From contig NZ_JBGFSJ010000004.1 in NCBI RefSeq assembly GCF_041365695.1, positions 186,001 to 250,000 of the forward strand: 64,000 nucleotides of DNA, given 5' to 3'. Source of the DNA: Rhodosalinus sp041365695. GTDB lineage: Bacteria > Pseudomonadota > Alphaproteobacteria > Rhodobacterales > Rhodobacteraceae. Shown piece by piece: positions 44,503-52,904 of the stretch; within the stretch, counting starts at the first letter, position 1; each line of letters starts with the position of its first letter. The notes below the pieces were generated by a model that searched no databases, was not told the DNA's origin, and saw only the letters and a program-made list of their open reading frames with translations. The translations under genes were made by a program, and so were the position numbers.

Positions 44503-45417
44503 ATGGCCCTGCCCGCCCATCGACAGGACACCGACAGGCGCCGCGCCCGCGCCCTGCTGCTGGCGCCCGCGCTCGTCATCCTGCTCTTCGCGGCGTCCGG
44601 CCCGCTTCTGATCGTCCTGATCTATTCCTTCCTGACCCCGGGGGATTACGGCGGGGTCGTGTGGGACTTCTCCACCGATGCGTGGGTCAGCGTCCTGATG
44701 GAGCGTGACTTCTTCACCGGCGAGGTCGGGCTGGCCGATGCGCACCTGTCGATCTTCTGGCGCTCGATCAAGCTGTCGCTGATGACGACGCTGCTGGCGC
44801 TGCTCTTCGGTTTCCCGACGGCCTACTTCATCGCCACCCGTCCACGCGGCACGCGCGACTTCTGGATGCTGCTCATCATCATCCCGTTCTGGACGAACCT
44901 GCTGATCCGCACCTTCGCCATCATGGAACTCATCCGCAACGAGGGCACGGTGAACACGATCCTGCTCTGGGCCGGCGTCATCGATGCCCCGATCCAGATG
45001 CTCTTCACCGAATTCGCGGTGCTCGTCGGCATGGTCTACGTCTACCTGCCGCTCATGGTGCTGCCGATCTACGCCTCGATGGAGCGGTTCGACTTCTCGC
45101 TCGTGGAGGCGGGCTACGACCTCTACGCCACGCGGCTGCAGGTGTTGCGGCGGATCATACTTCCGCTGGTGAAGCCGGGCGTGGTGGCGGGCTCGATCCT
45201 CGTCTTCGTGCCCTGCCTCGGCGCCTACGTCACGCCGCGGGTGCTGGGGGGCGGCAAGAACATGATGCTCGGCAACTTCATCGAGCTTCAGTTCGGACAG
45301 GGGCGCAACTGGCCGCTCGGCGCGGCCCTGTCGCTCACGCTTCTGGCCATCGTCATGGTGGCGCTGATCTTCTACATCCGCGCCGCCGGGCGCGAGGAGG
45401 TGCGCGGGCATGGCTAG
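44503..45417 (+). CDS. Polyamine-type ABC transporter permease (PotB-like)
   Basis: 304 residues, six membrane helices. Characteristic segments are the first helix (LLLAPALVILLFAASGPLLIVLIYSF), the loop FWRSIKLSLMTTLLALLFGFPTAYFIA and the EAA loop LVEAGYDLYATRLQVLRRIILPLVKPGVVAG, as in PotB/PotH. It forms the pore with the PotC-like subunit and overlaps its gene by 8 bp. Confidence 0.92.
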   Translation: MALPAHRQDTDRRRARALLLAPALVILLFAASGPLLIVLIYSFLTPGDYGGVVWDFSTDAWVSVLMERDFFTGEVGLADAHLSIFWRSIKLSLMTTLLALLFGFPTAYFIATRPRGTRDFWMLLIIIPFWTNLLIRTFAIMELIRNEGTVNTILLWAGVIDAPIQMLFTEFAVLVGMVYVYLPLMVLPIYASMERFDFSLVEAGYDLYATRLQVLRRIILPLVKPGVVAGSILVFVPCLGAYVTPRVLGGGKNMMLGNFIELQFGQGRNWPLGAALSLTLLAIVMVALIFYIRAAGREEVRGHG

Positions 45418-46216
45418 GCGGCAGGGGTTCGACGTGACCCGGCAACCGGGCTTCACCACGGTGGCGACGCTCTGCTTCGTGCTGCTTTACCTGCCGATCT
45501 TCCTTCTCGTGATCTTCTCTTTCAACGCGGGCACCTCGGTCGCCCTCTGGGAGGGTTTCTCGCTGCGCTGGTACGCCTCGGCGCTCGAGAACGAGCAGGT
45601 TCAGGCCGCGACGGTCCGGTCTGTGGTGATCGCCACCGCCGCCTCGGCCATCGCCACCTCGGCCGCCGTGGGCGCGGCGCTAGCCACCACCCGCACGCGT
45701 CCGTGGCGCGGGCAGACCGTCGTCTTCGCGCTCGTGAACCAGCCGCTGATGGTGCCCGAGATCGTGACCGCCGTCGCGCTGCTGATCTTCTTCGCGATGA
45801 TCAAGGTCGCCACCGGCTACACCGGGCTCTGGTATCTCATCATCGCGCATACCGCCTTCTGCATTCCCTTCGCGTTCCTGCCGATCCGGGCGCGGCTGCA
45901 GGGCATGGACCTCACGCTGGAACAGGCGGCGGCCGACCTTTACGCGACGCCGTGGCAGGTGTTCCGGCGGGTGACGCTGCCGCAGCTCTGGCCGGGCATC
46001 CTCGCCGGCGCGATGCTGGCCTTCGTGATTTCGCTCGACGACGTCGTGATCACCGAGTTCGTGAAATCCGCCGGGCAGGATACCCTGCCCACCTACATGC
46101 TGGGCCAGCTCCGCCGCGCGGTGACGCCCGAGATCAACGCGATCTCGACCGCGCTTCTCGCCGTTTCGGTCGTGCTGGTGATGGCGTTCTTCTTCCTCAA
46201 CCGAAGCAGGAAGTGA
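45410..46216 (+). CDS. Polyamine-type ABC transporter permease (PotC-like)
   Basis: 268 residues. N-terminal helix LCFVLLYLPIFLLVIFSFNAG, then FSLRWYASALENEQVQAATVRSVVIATAASAIATSAAVGAALA, and the EAA loop DLTLEQAAADLYATPWQVFRRVTLPQLWPGILAGAMLAFVISLDD, matching PotC/PotI. It ends 17 bp before potD, where AAGGAGGT provides the next ribosome site. Confidence 0.92.
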   Translation: MARRQGFDVTRQPGFTTVATLCFVLLYLPIFLLVIFSFNAGTSVALWEGFSLRWYASALENEQVQAATVRSVVIATAASAIATSAAVGAALATTRTRPWRGQTVVFALVNQPLMVPEIVTAVALLIFFAMIKVATGYTGLWYLIIAHTAFCIPFAFLPIRARLQGMDLTLEQAAADLYATPWQVFRRVTLPQLWPGILAGAMLAFVISLDDVVITEFVKSAGQDTLPTYMLGQLRRAVTPEINAISTALLAVSVVLVMAFFFLNRSRK

Positions 46217-46233
46217 CCAAGGAGGTACGAAAG

Positions 46234-47253
46234 ATGAACAGACTGGTGATGACCACGGCGGCGCTCGCCTTCGCCGGGCCGGCGCTCGCGCAGGAGCTCA
46301 ACATCTACAACTGGGGCAACTACACCAGCCCCGAGATGATCGAGAAGTTCGAGGCCGAGACCGGCATCGACGTCACGATCACCGACTACGACAGCAACGA
46401 CACCGCGCTCGCCAAGATCCAGGCCGGCGGGCACGGCTTCGACATCGTCGTGCCATCGGCGACCTATGTGCCGATCTACCTGCAGGAGGGCCTGCTGCTG
46501 GAGGCGCGGCCCGACCAGATGGAGAATTTCGAGCACATGGCGGAGCGCTGGCGCGATCCCGATTTCGACCCGGGACGGCGTTACACCGTGCCGTGGCAGT
46601 GGGGCACCGTCGGCATGGCGGTCAACACCTCCGACTATGACGGCGACATCAACACCGCCGCGATCTTCCTGGAGCCGCCCGAGGCGCTTCGCGGCAAGAT
46701 CAACGTCATCCCCGAGATGATGGACGTGATGTCCATCGCCATCTACTACGTCGGCGGCGAGCAGTGCAGCCAGGACCGCGAGACGCTGAGCGAGGTGCGC
46801 GATCTTCTGGTGGCGGCGAAACCGCACTGGCTGTCGATCGACTACAGCACGGTGGAACGGCTCGCCGCCGAGGACATCGCGGCCAGCATCACCTGGAACG
46901 GGGCCGCGTTGCGCGCCCGGCTTCAGAACGACGACATCGCCTTCGGCTATCCGGTGACGGGCTTTCCGGTCTGGTCGGACAACCTCGCGATCCTCGCGGA
47001 CGCGCAGAACGTCGAGGAGGCGAAGACCTTCATGAACTTCATAATGGATCCCGAGAACGCGGCGATGATCTCGAACTTCGCGCGCTACGCCAACGGCATC
47101 GCGGGCTCCGAGGAATACATGGACGAGGTCATGGCCACCGCGCCCGAGGTCGTCGTGCCGGAGGAGTTCGCCTCCGCCGGGGTCGATTCGAAGATCTGCC
47201 CGCCCGAGGCGCAGCAGATCTACCGCGCGATCTGGACCGAGCTTCTGAAATGA
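46234..47253 (+). CDS. Polyamine-type ABC transporter substrate-binding protein (PotD-like)
   Basis: 339 residues. The signal peptide (MNRLVMTTAALAFAGPALAQ) is followed by ELNIYNWGNYTSPEMIEKFEAETGIDVTITDYDSNDTALAKI, the PotD/PotF opening. WQWGTVGMAVN and SAAITWNGAALRA-type blocks line the ligand cleft with acidic residues (SDNLAI). The start follows AAGGAGGT by 7 bp. Spermidine or putrescine specificity is inferred from family only. A GC-rich hairpin lies just after the stop. Confidence 0.92.
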   Translation: MNRLVMTTAALAFAGPALAQELNIYNWGNYTSPEMIEKFEAETGIDVTITDYDSNDTALAKIQAGGHGFDIVVPSATYVPIYLQEGLLLEARPDQMENFEHMAERWRDPDFDPGRRYTVPWQWGTVGMAVNTSDYDGDINTAAIFLEPPEALRGKINVIPEMMDVMSIAIYYVGGEQCSQDRETLSEVRDLLVAAKPHWLSIDYSTVERLAAEDIAASITWNGAALRARLQNDDIAFGYPVTGFPVWSDNLAILADAQNVEEAKTFMNFIMDPENAAMISNFARYANGIAGSEEYMDEVMATAPEVVVPEEFASAGVDSKICPPEAQQIYRAIWTELLK

Positions 47254-47259
47254 TCCCTG

Positions 47260-47285
47260 CCGGGGGCGCGCCCGCGCGCCCCCGG
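47260..47285 (+). terminator. Hairpin between potD and the amidohydrolase gene
   Basis: CCGGGGGCGCGC pairs with GCGCGCCCCCGG over 12 bp with only CC between (effectively 11 bp and a 4-nt loop), 6 bp past the potD stop. It likely attenuates read-through into the amidohydrolase gene and stabilises potD RNA. Confidence 0.55.
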
Positions 47286-47312
47286 ACCCTTCCCGACCCA
47301 CGGAGTGCCCGC

Positions 47313-48977
47313 ATGGCCGCCGCGCCCGACCTCGTCATCCTCAACGGCAAGCTTGTCACCTTCGACCCGGCCCGGCCGCGCGCAGAGGCGCTGGCGGTGA
47401 AGCACGGCACGATCACCGCCGTCGGCGCGACCGGGGAGATCCGCGGCCTCGCCGGTTCTGCCACGCGCGTCTTCGACGCACAGGGCGCCACCGTGCTGCC
47501 GGGCTTCATCGACAGCCATGTCCACCTCTTCGGCGGGTCGGTGGAGCTCGACTACCTGAACCTCTACGGGGTCGAGGGCCACGACGCGCTGACCGAGGCG
47601 GTACGCGCCGAAGCCGCGCGGAGCGACGACCGCGTGGTCTTCGCCGTGATGGCCGCCTACGACATCCTGGGGCCCGGCCGTCAGACCACGCGCCAGGATC
47701 TCGACCGCGTGCTGCCCGACCGGCCCTTCGCCATGTTCGCCCCCGACCATCACACGATCTGGGCCAACACGAAGGCGCTGGAACTCGGCGGTATCCTGCA
47801 TGGCGGCGAGACGGATGCGGGCGCGGAGATCGTGATGGCGCCCGACGGCACGGCGACGGGGGAACTGCGCGAGCCCGGCGCCTACAAGCCCGTCCTGCGC
47901 CACACCCGCCACGGCGGGCGCGACATGGAGGGGCTCGTCACCGGCGCCGACCCGGTGCCCGCGCCGGGCCCCGCCGACCGTGCGCGCGACAAGGCCGCCA
48001 TCGCCCGCGGGCTGGCCCACTGCGCGAGCCACGGCATCACCGGGCTCCACAACATGGACGGAAATTTCTACACCGCCGAGCTGCTGACCGAGCTCGAGGC
48101 GGAAGGAAAACTGCTCTGCCGCACCGAGGTGCCCTTCCACCTGAAAAGCTTCGATCCGCTCGACCGGCTGGAAGAGGCCGCAGAGATGCGCCGCCGCTTC
48201 TCCGGGGACTGGATCTGGACCAACCGCGTGAAGATGTTCATGGACGGGGTGGTGGAAAGCCGCACGGCGCTGATGCTGCGTCCCTACCCGGGCACGACCC
48301 ACGTCGGCGATCCCGTCTTCGGGGCCGATCACTTCACCGAAGCCTGCGTGCGCATCGACGCGATGGGGCTGCAGATCGCCACCCACGCCATCGGCGATCT
48401 CGCCATCCGGCGCACGCTCGACGGCTATGAGGCCGCGCGGCGCGCGAACGGCGTGCGCGACAGCCGCCACCGGGTCGAGCATATCGAGGTGCTCCATCCC
48501 GACGACCTGCCCCGCTTCGCCGCGCTCGGCGTCGTCGCCTCGATCCAGCCCGGCCACGCGCCGCGCGGCCACATCTTCCCCGCGCACGGGCTCGACGAGG
48601 TGCTCCACCCCGAGCAGATCCCGATGGCCTTCGCCTGGCAGTCGATCCGGGAGACGGGGGCGCGCGTCTGCTTTTCCACCGACTGGCCGGTGATCCAGGT
48701 GGACGTGATGGACAGCGTGAAGGCGGCCGCCGCGCCGCTCGAGCTGCCTGCGCCCTGGACCGACCAGCGCCAGGATCTCATGGACACCCTGCGCTCCTAC
48801 ACCTGCGACAACGCGTGGGTGGAGTTCGCCGAGGACCGCAAGGGCCGGCTCCGTGACGGTTTCCTCGCCGATATCGCCGTGATGGACCACGACCTCGAGG
48901 CGATGGACCCCGAGGCGCTCGACACCGCGCGCGCCGCGCTCACCGTGGCGGGCGGGCGGATCACCTGGGAAGCCTGA
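47313..48977 (+). CDS. YtcJ-like metal-dependent amidohydrolase
   Basis: 554 residues, amidohydrolase-3 family. The N-terminal metal-site motif GFIDSHVHLFGG (about 68-79), a central KMFMDGVVESRTALM, THAIGDLAI, HRVEHIEVL and the late FSTDWPV carry His and Asp ligands. Members cleave amides, formamides or deaminate; the substrate here is unknown. The start at MAAAPDL is backed by CGGAG 8 bp upstream; an earlier ATG overlapping the potD stop would run through the hairpin. Its position suggests action on the compound imported by the Pot-type system. Confidence 0.84.
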   Translation: MAAAPDLVILNGKLVTFDPARPRAEALAVKHGTITAVGATGEIRGLAGSATRVFDAQGATVLPGFIDSHVHLFGGSVELDYLNLYGVEGHDALTEAVRAEAARSDDRVVFAVMAAYDILGPGRQTTRQDLDRVLPDRPFAMFAPDHHTIWANTKALELGGILHGGETDAGAEIVMAPDGTATGELREPGAYKPVLRHTRHGGRDMEGLVTGADPVPAPGPADRARDKAAIARGLAHCASHGITGLHNMDGNFYTAELLTELEAEGKLLCRTEVPFHLKSFDPLDRLEEAAEMRRRFSGDWIWTNRVKMFMDGVVESRTALMLRPYPGTTHVGDPVFGADHFTEACVRIDAMGLQIATHAIGDLAIRRTLDGYEAARRANGVRDSRHRVEHIEVLHPDDLPRFAALGVVASIQPGHAPRGHIFPAHGLDEVLHPEQIPMAFAWQSIRETGARVCFSTDWPVIQVDVMDSVKAAAAPLELPAPWTDQRQDLMDTLRSYTCDNAWVEFAEDRKGRLRDGFLADIAVMDHDLEAMDPEALDTARAALTVAGGRITWEA

Positions 48978-49077
48978 GCGCGATCCTCCGCGGACCGCGC
49001 CGCAGCATCGGACGCTGCCCCGCCATCGCGATGCGCTATCCTTCGGGCGCGATTCGAGACCGGGGAGGTGCCGGGGA

Positions 49078-49383
49078 ATGGCCAATATCGTGACGCTCCG
49101 GAAGACGCGGAGCGCGACCCGGACGGAGCGCCCGAAGCTCTGGAAGGTGATCCTTCTCAACGACGACTACACACCGCGCGAGTTCGTCGTGTCGGTGCTG
49201 AAACGCGTCTTCCGGATGAGCGAGGACGAAGCCGCCCTCGTCATGCTCGCCGCCCACCGGCAGGGCGCCTGCGTCGTCGCCGTCTTCACGAGGGAGGTGG
49301 CCGAGACGAAGACCGCCCAGGCGAACGAGGCCGGGCTTTCCAAGGGCTATCCGCTGACCTTCACGACCGAGCGCGAGGATTGA
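49078..49383 (+). CDS. clpS: ClpS, adaptor of the Clp protease
   Basis: 101 residues, the normal ClpS length. The N-end recognition segment VILLNDDYTPREFVVSVLKRVF with the acidic NDDY pair, and MLAAHRQGACVVAVFTREVAETK, match the family. ClpS hands N-degron substrates and modulates ClpA. No clpA follows here: the next gene (nrdJ) is convergent, 10 bp away. Alphaproteobacteria often have two ClpS copies; the absence of clpA next door is consistent with a ClpS2-like paralogue, but this is not decided by sequence alone. Confidence 0.9.
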   Translation: MANIVTLRKTRSATRTERPKLWKVILLNDDYTPREFVVSVLKRVFRMSEDEAALVMLAAHRQGACVVAVFTREVAETKTAQANEAGLSKGYPLTFTTERED

Positions 49384-49393
49384 CCCCCGCGCC

Positions 49394-51685
49394 TCAGCTG
49401 CACTTGGAGTAGCCGCAGCTCGCGCAGGTCAGGCACCCTTCCATCATGCGCATCTCGTATTGCCCGCAGGACGGGCAGGCGGCGCCGCGGGGGGCGTTCT
49501 CCAGCCCCACCACCCTGGCGGTGGGATCGGACTTCAGCCCCTTTCCCTCGCCCTCGAGAAAGCCGATGGCGATCATGTGCCGCTCGATCGCGCCGCCGAT
49601 GGCCGCGAGGATCGAGGGGATGTATTTGCCGTTCTGCCAGGCCCCGCCGCGCGGGTCGAAGACGGCCTTCAGCTCCTCCACCACGAAGGAGACGTCCCCG
49701 CCGCGCCGGAACACCGCCGAGATCATCCGGGTGAGCGCCACGGTCCAGGCGAAATGCTCCATGTTCTTGGAGTTGATGAAGACCTCGAAGGGCCGCCGCC
49801 GGCCGCCGATGACGACATCGTTGATGGTCAGGTAGATGGCGTGCTCGCTGTCGGGCCATTTCAGCTTGTAGGTCGCGCCCTCCAGCGATTGCGGGCGGTC
49901 GAGCGGCTCGGACATGTAGATGACGTCGGCGCCTTCCCCCGAAAGGTCCGTCGCCTGTTCCGGTGCCTCGCCGGGGGCCACGTCCTCCTGCTCCCCCACG
50001 CTCAGCACGCTTCCCGTCACCTCGTTCGGCCGGTAGGTCGTGCAGCCCTTGCAGCCCGACTCGTAGGCCTGCATGTAGACGTCCTTGAAGTCCTCGAAGG
50101 CGATGTCGGCGGGCACGTTGATCGTCTTGGAGATCGACGAATCCACCCAGCGCTGCGCGGCCGCCTGCATCTTCACGTGATCTTCCGGCGCGAGCTTCTG
50201 GGCGTTCACGAAATACGCGGGCAAGTCTCGGTCGCCGAACTTCTCGCGCCAGAGCTGAACGGCGTAATCCGCCACCTCCTCCTCGGTGCGCGAGCCGTCC
50301 TTCTGAAGCACCTTGCGGGTGTAGGAATAGGCGAAGACGGGCTCGATGCCCGAACTCACGTTGCCGGCATAGAGGCTGATCGTGCCGGTGGGCGCGATGG
50401 AGGTCAGCAGCGCGTTGCGGATGCCGTGGGTGCGGATCGCCTCGCGCACGTCCTCGTCCATCTGCGCCATGGCGCCCGAGGCGAGGAAGGCCTCCGCCTC
50501 GAAAAGCGGGAAGGGCCCCTTTTCCTTCGCGATATCGACCGAGGCGAGATAGGCCGCGCGCGCGATCCGGTGCAGGATCGCCTCGGTCTGCGCCGCCGCC
50601 GCGTCGGAGCCGTAGCGCAGGCCCAGCATCAGCAACGCGTCGGCGAGGCCCGTGACGCCAAGGCCGATCCGCCGCTTGGCCTGCGCCTCGGCGCGCTGCT
50701 CGGGAAGCGGGAAATTGGAGGCGTCCACCACGTTGTCCATCATCCGCACCGCGGTGGCGACGAGATCGTCGAGCGCCGCGAGGTCAATCGCCGCCTCGGG
50801 CTCGAACGCATCGCGCACGAGGCGGGAGAGGTTGATGGAGCCCAGAAGGCACGCGCCATAGGGCGGCAGCGGCTGCTCGCCGCAGGGGTTCGTCGCCGCG
50901 ATCTCCTCGACATAGGCAAGGTTGTTCATCGCGTTGATGCGATCGATGAAGATCACCCCCGGCTCGGCATAGTCGTAGGTGGCGCGCATGATCCGGTTCC
51001 ACAGATCGCGCGCCGGAACGGTGTGATAGACCTTGCCGGCGAAGGTGAGCTCCCACGGCCCGTCGGCCTTCACCGCCTCCATGAAGGTGTCGGTCACCAG
51101 CACCGAGACGTTGAAGTTCCTGAGCCGGGCGGGATCGGATTTCGCGGCGATGAATTCCTCGATGTCGGGATGGTCGCAGCGCATGGTGGCCATCATCGCG
51201 CCCCGGCGCGAGCCCGCCGACATGATGGTGCGGCACATCGCGTCCCAGACATCCATGAAGGAGAGCGGCCCAGAGGCGTCGGCGGCCACGCCGGTGACGT
51301 CCGCGCCGCGCGGCCGGATGGTGGAGAAATCGTAGCCGATCCCGCCCCCCTGCTGCATGGTGAGGGCGGCCTCCTTCAGGTGTTCGAAGATGCCGGCCAT
51401 GCTGTCCGGGATCGTGCCCATCACGAAGCAGTTGAAGAGCGTCACCTTCCGGCCCGTGCTCGCGCCCGCGAGGATGCGGCCCGCGGGCAGGAAGCGGAAA
51501 TCCTCGAGCGCGGCGTTGAACCGCTCTTCCCATGCCTCCGGGTCGGCCTCGACTGCCGCGAGCGCACGCGCCACGCGGCGCCAGCTGTCCTCGACCGTGC
51601 GGTCTATCGGCGTTCCGTCCGCCTGCTTGAAGCGGTATTTCATGTCCCAGATCGTCTCGGCGATCGGCGCGGCGAAGCGGGTCAT
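49394..51685 (-). CDS. nrdJ: Adenosylcobalamin-dependent (class II) ribonucleotide reductase
   Basis: 763 residues. It makes deoxyribonucleotides with B12 and no oxygen requirement. Catalytic blocks: FNCFVMGTI (Cys), GGGIGYDFSTIRPRGADV, the signature NPCGEQPLPPYGACLLGSINL, then IAPTGTISLYAGNVSSGIEP. The C-terminus has a CxxC...CxxC tail (CPSCGQYEMR... CLTCASCGYSKCS) that shuttles reducing equivalents or binds zinc. The start follows AGGAGG by 7 bp. The 82-bp gap upstream is too short for a cobalamin riboswitch. It is convergent with clpS. Confidence 0.94.
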   Translation of the reverse strand: MTRFAAPIAETIWDMKYRFKQADGTPIDRTVEDSWRRVARALAAVEADPEAWEERFNAALEDFRFLPAGRILAGASTGRKVTLFNCFVMGTIPDSMAGIFEHLKEAALTMQQGGGIGYDFSTIRPRGADVTGVAADASGPLSFMDVWDAMCRTIMSAGSRRGAMMATMRCDHPDIEEFIAAKSDPARLRNFNVSVLVTDTFMEAVKADGPWELTFAGKVYHTVPARDLWNRIMRATYDYAEPGVIFIDRINAMNNLAYVEEIAATNPCGEQPLPPYGACLLGSINLSRLVRDAFEPEAAIDLAALDDLVATAVRMMDNVVDASNFPLPEQRAEAQAKRRIGLGVTGLADALLMLGLRYGSDAAAAQTEAILHRIARAAYLASVDIAKEKGPFPLFEAEAFLASGAMAQMDEDVREAIRTHGIRNALLTSIAPTGTISLYAGNVSSGIEPVFAYSYTRKVLQKDGSRTEEEVADYAVQLWREKFGDRDLPAYFVNAQKLAPEDHVKMQAAAQRWVDSSISKTINVPADIAFEDFKDVYMQAYESGCKGCTTYRPNEVTGSVLSVGEQEDVAPGEAPEQATDLSGEGADVIYMSEPLDRPQSLEGATYKLKWPDSEHAIYLTINDVVIGGRRRPFEVFINSKNMEHFAWTVALTRMISAVFRRGGDVSFVVEELKAVFDPRGGAWQNGKYIPSILAAIGGAIERHMIAIGFLEGEGKGLKSDPTARVVGLENAPRGAACPSCGQYEMRMMEGCLTCASCGYSKCS

Positions 51686-51767
51686 CGGGGCCTCCTGGCA
51701 GGGCGTGGCGGGTTGCGGGGTGCCGGGGAAGCCCTAATATAGTCGCAAGACTTGGGGGAGTCATCTC

Positions 51768-52196
51768 TTGGCGCACATAAACCTTGTGAAGCTCAGCGCG
51801 GGCACCGAAAACGTCGACGAACTGGCGCGCTGGCAGCGGACACGGCGGGCGCAAACCGCCGACGGCAAGCCGCGCCACGTCACGCGGATGTGGCCGAAAC
51901 GCGCCGACGAGATCCTGACGGGTGGCTCGATCTACTGGGTCGTCAAGGGGCTCATCCAGTGCCGCCAGCGCATCCTGCGGCTCGACCCGGTGGAAGGGGC
52001 GGACGGGATCACGCGCTGCGCCATCGTGCTGGAAGAGGGCCTGATCCGCACGCGCCCGGCGCAGCGCCGCCCGTTCCAGGGCTGGCGTTACCTCGCGCCG
52101 GAGGACAGCCCCGCGGACCTGCCCGAAAGCCGGCAGGCCGAGGACGCGCTGCCGCCCGAACTCAGCGCCGCGCTGTCCGAGATCGGGGTGGTCTGA
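51768..52196 (+). CDS. DUF1489 family protein
   Basis: 142 residues, starting at TTG with GGGGGAG 7 bp upstream; no ATG fits. The family opening HINLVKLSAGTENVDELARWQ and the block THVTRMWPKRADEILTGGSIYWVVKGLIQCRQRI (here RHVTRMW...) are typical of DUF1489, an alphaproteobacterial protein of unknown function that is often placed beside nrdJ. TTGCGG-16-TAATAT (51713-51740) could be its promoter. It ends 9 bp from the convergent hisG stop. Confidence 0.9.
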   Translation: MAHINLVKLSAGTENVDELARWQRTRRAQTADGKPRHVTRMWPKRADEILTGGSIYWVVKGLIQCRQRILRLDPVEGADGITRCAIVLEEGLIRTRPAQRRPFQGWRYLAPEDSPADLPESRQAEDALPPELSAALSEIGVV

Positions 52197-52205
52197 GCGC
52201 GCCGG

Positions 52206-52904
52206 CTACTCGTCAAGCCCGAGGCGCGACAGCAGCGCGGCAAGCGCCGGGCGGTCGGCATCGGAGAGGGGCGCGCGCCGAGCGCGAAAAAGCGTCGCCT
52301 CGCTTTTCAGCACGAGCCCGTCCGAGAGCACCTTCAGGTGATTGGCCCTGAGCGTCTCTCCGCTCGAGGTGATGTCGGCGATGGCCTCGGCGGTGAGGTT
52401 GCGCACCGTGCCCTCCGTCGCGCCCTGGCTGTCCACCAGCCGGTAATCCGCGACGCCGTGCGCCCGCAGGAAGTCCCGCACCAGGCGGTGATATTTCGTG
52501 GCGATGCGCAGCCGGTGGCCGTGGCGCGCGCGGAACTCTGCCGCCACCATGTCGAGATCGTCGAGCGTGTCCACGTCCACCCAGGCCCGCGGCACCGCGA
52601 TCACGAGGTCGGCATGGCCGAAGCCCAGCTCCGCCAGGGGTTCCACCTTCTGGTCCCAGCGGCTCAGCTTCTCGCGCACGAGATCGGTGCCGGTGACGCC
52701 GAGTTGAAGCCGCCCGGCCTCCAGCTCGCGCGGGATCTCGCCCGCCGAAAGCAGCACCAGCGACACGCCCTCCACGCCGCTCACGGCGCCCGAATACTCC
52801 CGCTCGGATCCCGTGCGCGACAGCTCGACGCCGCGTGCGGCGAACCACTCGAAGGTCTTTTCCATCAACCGCCCCTTGGACGGCACGCCCAGCTTCACGG
52901 TCAT
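52206..52904 (-). CDS. hisG: ATP phosphoribosyltransferase, short form
   Basis: 232 residues, the short form that lacks the C-terminal regulatory domain and needs HisZ. It catalyses the first step of histidine synthesis (ATP and PRPP to phosphoribosyl-ATP). Motifs: LGVPSKGRLMEKTFEWF, VSLVLLSAGEIPRELEAGRLQLGVTGTDLV and the PRPP loop DSQGATEGTVRNLTAEAIADITSSGETL. Overlaps hisZ by 4 bp. Confidence 0.95.
   Translation of the reverse strand: MTVKLGVPSKGRLMEKTFEWFAARGVELSRTGSEREYSGAVSGVEGVSLVLLSAGEIPRELEAGRLQLGVTGTDLVREKLSRWDQKVEPLAELGFGHADLVIAVPRAWVDVDTLDDLDMVAAEFRARHGHRLRIATKYHRLVRDFLRAHGVADYRLVDSQGATEGTVRNLTAEAIADITSSGETLRANHLKVLSDGLVLKSEATLFRARRAPLSDADRPALAALLSRLGLDE

Noticed and set aside
51686..51767. 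Cobalamin riboswitch before nrdJ
   Set aside because: The gap is only 82 bp and shared with DUF1489; no B12-box was seen.
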